DNA of 64,000 bases from positions 124,001-188,000 of the forward strand of contig NZ_JBJURJ010000016.1 of NCBI RefSeq assembly GCF_046098205.1, given 5' to 3'. Below are positions 42,210 to 49,930 of the stretch, piece after piece (within the stretch, counting starts at the first letter, position 1; every line of letters begins with the position of its first letter). The notes under the pieces are model-generated. The model saw only the letters and a list, made by a program, of their open reading frames with translations. It did not search any database and had not been told where the DNA came from. Source of the stretch: Paenibacillus_AR mesotrionivorans. Lineage in GTDB: Bacteria; Bacillota; Bacilli; Paenibacillales; NBRC-103111. The position numbers and the translations under genes were made by a program.

Positions 42210-43807
42210 TGCCACTCCTCAATATTGTCGGTAACCGGCCAGCCATGTCCGTGGGGATGGACCTTCTGCTGCCCGATATCCAGACCCGACTTCACCAGGT
42301 AGAGATGATCGAGATTCACCAGCCATGCCCAAGGTGCGTCGCCCTTGGCGCTTAAGCCTGTGTTGCCGTCCCATTGCGCTTTTTTCCAAAGCTCCCATGC
42401 ATCCTTTTCATTGGTGGCGCGCAGGGCCTGGTTCATATACCCATCCACCTTCGGGTTGTTGTAAAAACCGGGATTGTAATATTCCACACCGCCGAACTTG
42501 GCGCTGTATACATTGTACATCTCCAGCGGATCGTGGCTGCCCCAGCCCAGAAGCACCGCATTGGAATGCATCTGCTTGCCGATTTCATCCCAGCTTTTGC
42601 CCTCTACCTTCACCTGGATCCCCAAGGGCTTCAGCATATCCGCAGCCGCAATCGCCAAGGATTGGCGGGTCACGTCACTGGATGGGTACAGGAGATTAAA
42701 CTGCGCCTTTAAAGCGCCCTTTTCCAAAATGCCATCCTTATCCGTGTCCACCCAGCCGTTATCGGCAAGCAGCTTCTTGGCACCATCCATATCGGCATCC
42801 TTGATTACCGCTTCGGGATTAAACCAGGGCAGCCCGTCGTTTAACGTGTAGGCCGGAGTACCATGGCCTTCCAGAACTCCCTGCACCAGCGCCTTCCGGT
42901 CCAGAGCGGTGTTGATGGCTTTGCGGATAGCCGGATCAGCGGTCACATCATTGCCGATGGGATTGCCCTCGGCGGTTTTGCTGCCCGCCTTCACAAAAGG
43001 AAACATGATGCCCCGGTTGTCTGCAGAGGGTAAAGCAACCAACTCCATTCCGGCAACGGTTTGTTTGCTGAAGGCCGCCGGAATGGCTGCCATATCCACC
43101 GTCCCCGCCTTGGCTGCGGCGAAAGCGGCATCTTCATTCAGAAACAGGAAGGTAATCCGCTGGAAAAACGGCTTGCTGCCGTAATAGTCCGGGTTGGCCT
43201 CCACGATTAGCTGCTGGCCTTTATCCCACTGCACCAGCTTGTATGGGCCGGACCCAACAGGCTTCAGGGCATAGTCCTTGCTGTGGGCGTGTTTGGGGAC
43301 AATGCCCGTGGACACCAGCATCTGTGTGAAGGTGGACTGCGGCTCCTTCAATGTTAGCTTTACTGTAAGGTCACCGTCTGCTTCCACCTTGCTGAGGTTG
43401 CTCAGATCGATGGAGGAGCCGCTTTTAGCAGCAGTTTCATAGGTATACTGCACATCCGCAGCCGTTAAAGGCTGGCCGTCGCTGAACTTGACGCCGCTTT
43501 TCAGCTTTACAGTCCACAACAATCCGTCCGCGCTGACCGTGTAGCTCTCTGCTGCATCAGGCACCACATTCAGCTTGCTGTCCCGCTTCAGCAGTGTGCT
43601 CTGGAACAGCGGCGAGCCGTAGCGTCCCCAGCCTGTAGTAGGATCAAATCCGGCCTCCGGTTCCCCGCCAATAGCCAGGACCAGCTCCTTCTTTTCGCCA
43701 AGGGCTGTGTTGGCGGCGTTAGGCTGGGGTTTGTCCTTCCCGCAGGCGCTGATGGCCAGAACCACCACCACTAACATCAATATGAAAGCAAAACGCTGCT
43801 TCCTCAT
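42197..43807 (-). CDS. nikA: Nickel-binding lipoprotein NikA
   Basis: The 536-residue protein has a lipoprotein signal with lipobox ISAC near residue 22. The mature part is a cluster C (SBP_bac_5) binding protein: GGEPEAGFDPTTGWGRYGSPLFQ at the start and the later LKSGVKFSDGQPLTAADVQYTYE. Substrates of the family are dipeptides or nickel chelates; the leading nikR gene points to nickel. It overlaps nikR by 4 bp. Confidence 0.86.
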   Translation of the reverse strand: MRKQRFAFILMLVVVVLAISACGKDKPQPNAANTALGEKKELVLAIGGEPEAGFDPTTGWGRYGSPLFQSTLLKRDSKLNVVPDAAESYTVSADGLLWTVKLKSGVKFSDGQPLTAADVQYTYETAAKSGSSIDLSNLSKVEADGDLTVKLTLKEPQSTFTQMLVSTGIVPKHAHSKDYALKPVGSGPYKLVQWDKGQQLIVEANPDYYGSKPFFQRITFLFLNEDAAFAAAKAGTVDMAAIPAAFSKQTVAGMELVALPSADNRGIMFPFVKAGSKTAEGNPIGNDVTADPAIRKAINTALDRKALVQGVLEGHGTPAYTLNDGLPWFNPEAVIKDADMDGAKKLLADNGWVDTDKDGILEKGALKAQFNLLYPSSDVTRQSLAIAAADMLKPLGIQVKVEGKSWDEIGKQMHSNAVLLGWGSHDPLEMYNVYSAKFGGVEYYNPGFYNNPKVDGYMNQALRATNEKDAWELWKKAQWDGNTGLSAKGDAPWAWLVNLDHLYLVKSGLDIGQQKVHPHGHGWPVTDNIEEWQWKP

Positions 43808-44298
43808 TCCTCATCTCCCTTTCTTTCATCTTCATGGGAATGGCTATGGCTGTGGTGGTGATGGCCGTGCTCTGCCGACTCATCTATAAAGGTAACGGAC
43901 AGCTCCGCATAAAACACTCCTTTTTGCACCTTGATCCGGTTGGTCAGCTCCCGCAGCCGTTTCACCTGGCCACGCACCACGATGATCTCCAGACATTGGT
44001 CGTGATTCAAATGGATGTGCATGGTGGAGATAATGTCGTGATGATACTGGTGCTGCAACCCGGTTAAGGTGATGGACAGATCGTTTACGTGATGGTCGTA
44101 GACCATGACGATGGTACCGGCGGCAGACTGGTCCGGCGTGGCATGATCCGAATCCAGTATGGCCTTGCGCACCAAATCCCGGATGGCCTCGGAGCGGTTT
44201 TCGTAGCCTTGTTTGCCGATGAGCTTGTCGAAACGGCCCATCAGCTCCTCCGGCATGGATACCCCAAACCGGACAAGCGGAGATTCTTTTTCGGACAT
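43804..44298 (-). CDS. nikR: Nickel-responsive regulator NikR with His-rich tail
   Basis: From the ATG at 44298 the protein has 164 residues. The ribbon-helix-helix domain is VRFGVSMPEELMGRFDKLIG with NRSEAIRDLVRKAI. The ACT-like nickel domain carries the ligands in VYDHHVND, STMHIHLNHDQCLEIIVVRG. An extra tail rich in His (HGHHHHSHSHSHEDE) ends the protein and may hold or deliver nickel. The long open frame upstream (to 44529) has no start signal. NikR would repress the operon it heads when nickel is plentiful. Confidence 0.93.
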   Translation of the reverse strand: MSEKESPLVRFGVSMPEELMGRFDKLIGKQGYENRSEAIRDLVRKAILDSDHATPDQSAAGTIVMVYDHHVNDLSITLTGLQHQYHHDIISTMHIHLNHDQCLEIIVVRGQVKRLRELTNRIKVQKGVFYAELSVTFIDESAEHGHHHHSHSHSHEDERKGDEE

Positions 44299-44339
44299 TG
44301 GATCAACCCCCGTCGTGATATTGGTAAAATTTATGTATG

Positions 44340-44367
44340 GTGTTACAAAACATATAAAACGTAACAC
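44340..44367. promoter_or_regulatory. Candidate NikR operator
   Basis: GTGTTAC-N14-GTAACAC is a perfect 7-bp dyad with the spacing expected for a NikR tetramer, 42 bp before the nikR ATG. From memory, a dyad of this kind has been described for NikR in delta-proteobacteria. Confidence 0.8.
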
Positions 44368-44496
44368 GAAATCAGCGGCTTGTGAAGCAAAATTTGCTTG
44401 ATGTTGGCGGGGGGCGGGACTTTTGAAGCTGTAGGGAGTTAGTAGCAGGATAGACATGTGGCGGCTATAGGAAGTCGGCTGCGGGGAACGCGAGAA

Positions 44497-44683
44497 TTTT
44501 AACGGAGCTGAGCGACTCTTAAACGGCAAAAATCCCCTTTGATTTTTTTTAACGGAACTATCCGACTCTTAGAGGCATTTTTAAGGTCTTAATCCAGCTG
44601 AAAGTGACTCTAAGGGTCGCTGAGTTCCGTTAAAATTGAAATTTGTCCATTTTGATTCGCTAAGAGCTTCTCAGTTCCGCTAA
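44497..44683. repeat. Intergenic four-unit element, copy 3 (variant right half)
   Basis: Units at 44497-44524 and 44547-44573 (forward) and 44607-44634 and 44655-44683 (reverse) read TTTAACGGA, about eight variable bases, then GACTCTTA. Unit spacing (50 bp) and total length (187 bp) equal copies 1 and 2, but the right half-site is CTCTTA instead of CGCTATTT. Confidence 0.78.
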
Positions 44684-44776
44684 AGATCGGCCCCCCGCTC
44701 CTCCAACGCAAAATAAGGCTGACATGCGGTAGATGCGCCTCCAACGCTACTCTTAGTTTCCGCATTTTACCACATT

Positions 44777-44950
44777 TACTTCCATATACCTCAAGGTACC
44801 TCAAGCTACCTCAAGCTACCCCTGTCTACCTCAAGTTACCTCTGGCAGCTCTAGCTACCTCTAGTTACTCCCAGGTTACTCCCTGGTTACTCCCTAGTTA
44901 CTTCGAGTTTCCCCTGGTTATTCCTAGTCCCTTTTAGTCACAACTAGTCA
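44777..44950. repeat. Degenerate decamer tandem array
   Basis: About 17 copies of a ~10-bp unit, TACCTCAAGT-like on the left drifting to TACTCCCTGG and then CACAACTAGT on the right, run without gap from about 44777 to the end of the LysR gene. Unit starts step by 10, with single 9- and 11-bp steps. The array is non-coding and occupies the gap between the converging 3' end of the LysR gene and the nik promoter region. Confidence 0.8.
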
Positions 44951-45855
44951 CTTCTATTAAAAGTCGCACACCGTTCCCCCCTGCCGTAACGCTCCAACAC
45001 AAAGGCTCTGAAGCGGGAGGCGGCGGGAGGCAGCCAGCCGTCCCGCCTCCATGCGATACCGATTTGCCGCACACACCCCGATCCGTCAATAGGACGCTTC
45101 ACTACCTGATCTCCGTAAGGATTGCGAATATCCGGCAACAGTGACACCCCAAGCCCCGCGGCCACCAGACCCAGCGCCGTCATCACCTCCTCCCCCTCGA
45201 ATACAATCCGGGGAGTTGTCTGAAGCTGGCCGAACAGCTGGTCGGTTATCGTCCGCAAGCCGTAGCCCTGTTTCATGGCGATAAACGGAGCCTGGGCCAG
45301 CTCACTCGCCTGGACTTCCTCTTGCTGAGCCAAGGGATGACTGTGAGGAAGATACGCAAACAGATGCTCCTCCCACAGCTCCGCCCATTCGATGCCTTTT
45401 CTGGTTTCGGTCATGGAGGAAATGACCATATCCACCTCCCCCTGCTCCAGCCGATCCAGCATCATCCGGGTGGAGTCCTGGAACAGCTGGAAAGTGATCC
45501 GCGGCCACAAGGCCGTATAGGCGCTTAAGATATCCGGTACAGCCGTCAGCCCCAGGGATTTTAGGAAAGAGAGGGACACGGTGCCGCCTTCCGGGTCCAG
45601 GGCTTGATGGAGCTCCGCCTTCCCGGCTTCAATCTCGGCTAAAACCCTTTCTACCCGCAGGGCGAACTGCGCTCCGTACCGGTTCAACCGCACCGTGCGC
45701 CCGTCCCGGTCCAGCAGCGGCACACCCAGCTCCGCCTCCAGCTTGGCGATGGACCGGCTGAGTGCCGGCTGGGACATCATGAGCGCCTCTGCCGCCCGTG
45801 TGAAATGCTGAACCTTGGCTATTGTGGCGAAGTGCTCCAGCTGCTGCCATTCCAA
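44944..45855 (-). CDS. LysR-family transcriptional regulator
   Basis: I prefer the TTG at 45855 (303 residues, MEWQQLEHFATIAK) because GGAGG lies 8 bp before it; an ATG at 45870 overlaps that site. The winged helix is LEHFATIAKVQHFTRAAEAL and SQPALSRSIAKLEAELGVPLLDR, and the effector domain runs from ~90. It is divergent from the TauE/SafE transporter gene and probably controls it. Confidence 0.88.
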   Translation of the reverse strand: MEWQQLEHFATIAKVQHFTRAAEALMMSQPALSRSIAKLEAELGVPLLDRDGRTVRLNRYGAQFALRVERVLAEIEAGKAELHQALDPEGGTVSLSFLKSLGLTAVPDILSAYTALWPRITFQLFQDSTRMMLDRLEQGEVDMVISSMTETRKGIEWAELWEEHLFAYLPHSHPLAQQEEVQASELAQAPFIAMKQGYGLRTITDQLFGQLQTTPRIVFEGEEVMTALGLVAAGLGVSLLPDIRNPYGDQVVKRPIDGSGCVRQIGIAWRRDGWLPPAASRFRAFVLERYGRGERCATFNRSD

Positions 45856-46005
45856 CGTGACCGCCTCCATGTTTTTTATGCATGTATGTTATGATTATCC
45901 TGCATTAGACTTCTCCCGGCCGTGCTTTTACAATCGGTACTAGGCCGTATTTGTAAACGCGGCTTCGATAAATCAGCCGGCTTACGTACAGGGAGGAAGT
46001 CTGTT

Positions 46006-46761
46006 TTGGAAACTGTAGCTCTAATCATGGTTATGTTATTAGTCGGCCTGCTTCTGGGCTTCGTAGGAGCAGGAGGCTCCGGTTTTATGATAGCTGTGCT
46101 TACCGTAGGCTTCGGCTATCCCATCCATGTCGCCATGGGGACTGCCATCGCAGCCATGATGTTCACATCCTTGTCCGGCATGCTCAGCCAGCTTCGCCAG
46201 CAGAACACGGACATCGCCACCGGCATTCTGGTGGGAATCACCGGGGCATTGGGCTCCTGGGTGGGGTCCGGCATCGCCTTCACTATTCCGGAGAGCGCCA
46301 TGAAATGGTGCACCTCGGGAATGCTGGTGCTGTCTGGCCTGGCATTATGGCTGAAGCTCTCCATGTCTTCCCGGGACAAAGAGGGACAAAATCCCATCCA
46401 CTCCCCTGCCCGCAGAAGGATAACCGCCGTTTGTGTCGGCTTAACGGTGGGGGTGCTCACCGGCACCTTCGGCATCGGCTCCACCCCCTTCATCCAGTTG
46501 GGGTTGATGCTGCTCCTAGGACTCAGCATGCGCAGAGCCGCAGGCACCTCCATGCTGGTCATCCTATTCGTCGCAGCTGCGGGAGCCGTAGGCTATTTTC
46601 AGGCGGGCAGTCTGAATGTGCCGCTTCTCTTCACCGTCTTGGCCGGCTCCATGACCGGCTCTTACATCGGCGCCCGGTTTACCAAACGCGCTCCTGCGGC
46701 ACTACTCAAAACCGGTATGGTGGCCACTCCTATTGCCGCCGCATTTTTGCTTCTTTTATAA
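46006..46761 (+). CDS. TauE/SafE (TSUP) membrane transporter
   Basis: The TTG at 46006 is set by GGGAGGAAG 7 bp upstream; the 251-residue product has seven or eight membrane segments. Two GFVGAGGSGF / GTFGIGSTPF motifs mark the two halves of a TSUP carrier. The family moves sulfite, sulfonates or other organic anions. It is followed 29 bp later by a carboxylesterase gene, so the two may share a transcript under the divergent LysR regulator. Confidence 0.87.
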   Translation: METVALIMVMLLVGLLLGFVGAGGSGFMIAVLTVGFGYPIHVAMGTAIAAMMFTSLSGMLSQLRQQNTDIATGILVGITGALGSWVGSGIAFTIPESAMKWCTSGMLVLSGLALWLKLSMSSRDKEGQNPIHSPARRRITAVCVGLTVGVLTGTFGIGSTPFIQLGLMLLLGLSMRRAAGTSMLVILFVAAAGAVGYFQAGSLNVPLLFTVLAGSMTGSYIGARFTKRAPAALLKTGMVATPIAAAFLLLL

Positions 46762-46790
46762 ACCAATTTCTTCCGATGGAGGATGCCATC

Positions 46791-48266
46791 ATGCCTATAG
46801 AAAAACCGATGGACCAGAATCTGCGCATCGAAACCGCATATGGTTGGGTCCAGGGAATCCGGGACGGAAACGTCTGCGCTTTTTTAGGTCTGCCGTATGC
46901 GGCGATACCGGCAGGGGCCGACTCCCGGTTTAAGCCCCCTCTCCCACTCCAGCCGTGGAGCGGCGTACGGAAGGCCGATGCCTTCGGGTCAACAGCCCCC
47001 CAGCCCAATCCGCTGCCCTATAACTCCAACCAGTCGGAGGACTGCCTCACCCTGAATATCTGGACTGACAACACGGATAAGCCAGAACGTCCGGTATTGG
47101 TCTATATCCATGGCGGCGGCTTCACCTCCGGCTCGGGCTCCAATCCCTCCTTTAACGGCAGAACCTTCGCGGAAAACGGTGGTGTGGTTGCCGTTACGCT
47201 GAATTACCGTCTGGGCGTGCTGGGTTTTCTGGATTTGTCCTCCGTATGGGGTGGAGAATACCGGACCTCGGGCAATACAGGCTTGCTGGATATCATCGCC
47301 GCCCTGCAATGGATCCGCGAAAACATTGGCTCTTTCGGCGGCAACCCTAACCGGGTCACCGTCATGGGCCAATCGGCCGGTGCCAAATGCGTCGGCGCCC
47401 TGCTTTGCGCCCCGCCGGCGGAGGGACTGTTCCACCGGGCCATTGCCATCAGCGGCTCCGTGCAGGCAGTGCGCGATCAGGGCACATCGGCAGAGCTGAC
47501 TGAGCGGTTTCTTCATCATGCAAGCTTAAGCTCCCGGACAACAAACCGCCTGCTCACCATGCCTGCTGAAGAGCTGATGGCACTGCAGCAGGACTGGGTG
47601 AAGGATCTGCGCGGCGTCCATTATTTCGGCCCTGTTATCGACGGGCACACCCTCAAAACACAACCCCTGGAGGAGCTGGCCCGTCCTGGCCGCACCCTGC
47701 CGCCTCTGTTGATCGGCACCTCCCGCAACGAAACCGCCGGGTTTATTGCCGGCGATGACATTATGCAGCGTCCTTCCCTTGAGGTGCTGGAGCACATCTT
47801 CGGGCGGAATGCTGGTGCAGTACAGGCGGCGTATGAGCGGCGCAGCAACCTGCCTCTGGAAGGCGACAGCCCCAACATGGCCGTCTGGGAAGCCGTGATG
47901 ACGGACTACATGTACCGGATCGCCGCCATCCGGACAGCGGAGGCTTATGCAGCAGCCGGAGCTCCCGTCTGGCTGTACCGCTTTGATGCGGGAGGCCCCC
48001 AAGGAGCCGGACATGGCAGCGAACGCCCGTATATCTGGCATAACGGCTTCCCGCCGGCCCGGTCCGCTTTGGCGGAACGGATGCATCAAGCCTGGATCCG
48101 TTTTATCCACGGCAGCGAGCCGGAGGCGGCCGGGTCAGCAGCGTCTTGGCCCCCATTCGAGCGGACCAACCGCCGCATCCTGCTGTTTAATGATCCCTGC
48201 TGCATATCCGGTTTGGAGGATGTCCTGAACGATCCGGATTTCCCCATGCAGTCCCTTGTTCTATAA
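46791..48266 (+). CDS. Type B carboxylesterase
   Basis: From the ATG at 46791 (GGAGG 8 bp upstream) the protein has 491 residues. The fold and motifs are those of para-nitrobenzyl esterases: the oxyanion hole HGGGF, the nucleophile Ser195 in MGQSAGAK and the His region GAGHGSERPYIWHN. It lacks a signal peptide and so acts in the cytoplasm on carboxylic esters. It may work on the compound handled by the TSUP carrier upstream, but this is only inferred from position. Confidence 0.9.
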   Translation: MPIEKPMDQNLRIETAYGWVQGIRDGNVCAFLGLPYAAIPAGADSRFKPPLPLQPWSGVRKADAFGSTAPQPNPLPYNSNQSEDCLTLNIWTDNTDKPERPVLVYIHGGGFTSGSGSNPSFNGRTFAENGGVVAVTLNYRLGVLGFLDLSSVWGGEYRTSGNTGLLDIIAALQWIRENIGSFGGNPNRVTVMGQSAGAKCVGALLCAPPAEGLFHRAIAISGSVQAVRDQGTSAELTERFLHHASLSSRTTNRLLTMPAEELMALQQDWVKDLRGVHYFGPVIDGHTLKTQPLEELARPGRTLPPLLIGTSRNETAGFIAGDDIMQRPSLEVLEHIFGRNAGAVQAAYERRSNLPLEGDSPNMAVWEAVMTDYMYRIAAIRTAEAYAAAGAPVWLYRFDAGGPQGAGHGSERPYIWHNGFPPARSALAERMHQAWIRFIHGSEPEAAGSAASWPPFERTNRRILLFNDPCCISGLEDVLNDPDFPMQSLVL

Positions 48267-48309
48267 TCTGACTACATTATATATACGTCATGCTTAGACT
48301 CCAAAACAA

Positions 48310-48349
48310 ACCGGGCCATACCAACCTTGAAAGGAGGGTACGACCCGGC
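48310..48349. terminator. Bidirectional intrinsic terminator
   Basis: ACCGGG...CCCGG with an imperfect inner stem, followed by CTTTTCC on the plus strand and TTTGTTTTG on the minus strand, between the convergent esterase and beta-helix genes. Confidence 0.75.
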
Positions 48350-48357
48350 TTTTCCGT

Positions 48358-49815
48358 TTATCGGAGCATCCGTCTCCGCAATTGGGCCTGATACAGATTC
48401 ACAGGCTGGATACACTCGCCGGCAGGCAGCGGTTCCATCCAACGTCCATCCGTCAGGCATGAAGGGGCTTCCCCCGTGGGATAACCCACCAAATTCAGGG
48501 AGGCGGGAGCAAAACCCTCCGGGTAAGGCTGAAGCTGCTTGGCGTAGATGTTCCAGAAGGTTTCCCTCGCGGCACAATGTCTGCCCAGTGCGGCCCCGCC
48601 TCCGCTTTTCCACAGTCTGGTTCCGGCACCTGCATCAATATCCGTAAACAAATTGGCATAGGGCGCCCGTTTGTGGTGATCGAAGCACAGGTCCACCCCT
48701 CTCCCGCCGGCAAAAACATTGCCAGCGCACTTGCTGACAGAAATATCATGGATGAAAGAGCAGCGGTAATCGAAGGATTCCACCAGATTATCGTCCCCGT
48801 ATATATAGATGCCGTGATGGCCTGTACAGCCGCTGGCCAAGTCAGGCTGACGGTGGGATTCCATAACGAGATTCCGCACCGTGCAGAAGCTCCCCTTCAG
48901 AATGATACCGCAATCCGAATTGCGGATGGTAACGCCATCAATCCAGCAATCCGAAGCCTGGGTAATGGCAACCCCGTTATACCCCAGCTCCCGGAAGTGT
49001 CCGGCATAAGGAACGTCGGGAAACTCCAGTGTTAAATCCTCGATCCCTACCTCATCCACCGTTGGCCTGAACGGCCGGATTACGGGCTGCCATTCCGCTC
49101 TGACGTGAAAGCGCAGCGCCCGGTTTATGGTAATGGAGTCTTCACCCACACTCACGATTTCTGCCACAAGACTGGCGCTGGTGCTGCCCCAGAGCTTATC
49201 CATATCCCCAGGATCGCCGCTGTATAGATGGGCTGCCAAGGAGTTGTCCGGGGTGTCCTCCTGGAAGACCTCAATCCGGTCTCCCGGCATCAGCCCTGCG
49301 GTGGAATCCACATAAAGCGTATGCTCCCCATAAGCCGCGTCCCGGACAATTGAAACAACCCCCCCCCGAAGGAACTCCCCGGCTATCGTGATCAACCCGC
49401 CGGACCAGGAATAATTGGAGGTCCGTTCCCCGGTGGTGGTGGCGCCCCAATCCGGACTGATGTCTGTCAGATGGCGGGTAAAATGCAGAGTCGTTTCCTC
49501 CTGCCCCGCTCCTCTAAGCACTACACCGCTTCTATTCAGCCGGAGCCGGCCTGAGAGCTTGTAGCATCCCGGAGGAATCCATAACACACCCGTTCCTATT
49601 TGCGCCAGTGCCCGCTCAAAAGCTTCAGTGTCATCCTGCTCACCGTCTCCTGCAGCGCCGAAGTCCCGGACATTGGCGGTTACCGCAGGCCGGGGGAGCT
49701 CCTTGTTCCCACAGCCGTAACCGGCATACGAAAAATCCGGCAGACGCCCCTCCGGCTTCCACAGCTCGCCGTTCTCTCCCCAGAGAGGAGAGGTCAGCAT
49801 TCCCTTTGTCTCCAT
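48358..49815 (-). CDS. Cytoplasmic pectate-lyase-3-type right-handed beta-helix protein
   Basis: The 485-residue protein has no signal peptide. It starts its fold with VRDFGAAGDGEQDDTEAFERALAQIGTGVLWIPPG, the pectate-lyase-3/GH28-related hallmark, and continues with helix rungs such as WIDGVTIRNSDCGIILKG and GHHGIYIYGDDNLVES. The start could be the ATG at 49815 or one at 49800 with GGAG upstream. The family includes lyases and hydrolases of uronic-acid polymers; lack of export suggests it acts on imported oligosaccharides. It is next to the secreted PL9-like gene but has its own region upstream and no copy of the 24-bp motif. Confidence 0.78.
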   Translation of the reverse strand: METKGMLTSPLWGENGELWKPEGRLPDFSYAGYGCGNKELPRPAVTANVRDFGAAGDGEQDDTEAFERALAQIGTGVLWIPPGCYKLSGRLRLNRSGVVLRGAGQEETTLHFTRHLTDISPDWGATTTGERTSNYSWSGGLITIAGEFLRGGVVSIVRDAAYGEHTLYVDSTAGLMPGDRIEVFQEDTPDNSLAAHLYSGDPGDMDKLWGSTSASLVAEIVSVGEDSITINRALRFHVRAEWQPVIRPFRPTVDEVGIEDLTLEFPDVPYAGHFRELGYNGVAITQASDCWIDGVTIRNSDCGIILKGSFCTVRNLVMESHRQPDLASGCTGHHGIYIYGDDNLVESFDYRCSFIHDISVSKCAGNVFAGGRGVDLCFDHHKRAPYANLFTDIDAGAGTRLWKSGGGAALGRHCAARETFWNIYAKQLQPYPEGFAPASLNLVGYPTGEAPSCLTDGRWMEPLPAGECIQPVNLYQAQLRRRMLR

Positions 49816-49849
49816 TTGCCCAAAACACCCCTTTATGAATGATGCAAAC

Positions 49850-49879
49850 GGCAGCCTCCGTCCGGAGACGAAAGCTGCC
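49850..49879 (-). terminator. Hairpin after the PL9-like gene
   Basis: GGCAGC / GCTGCC with an inner CTCC/GGAG stem; T-rich sequence is weak on the minus strand (GTTTGC) and better on the plus strand (CTTTT). Probably the terminator of the large lyase gene. Confidence 0.5.
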
Positions 49880-49930
49880 CTTTTCCATTATATACTCCTC
49901 CAACGTTCCATGGCAGCGCTATCAGAGGAA

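Noticed and set aside
44299..44529. N-terminal extension of NikR
   Set aside because: It would cover the operator dyad; family members start at the MSEKESPLVRFGVSMPEE region.
44777..44950. Decamer array as a CRISPR or iteron origin
   Set aside because: Units are 10 bp with no spacers, and no replication initiator or cas gene is nearby.
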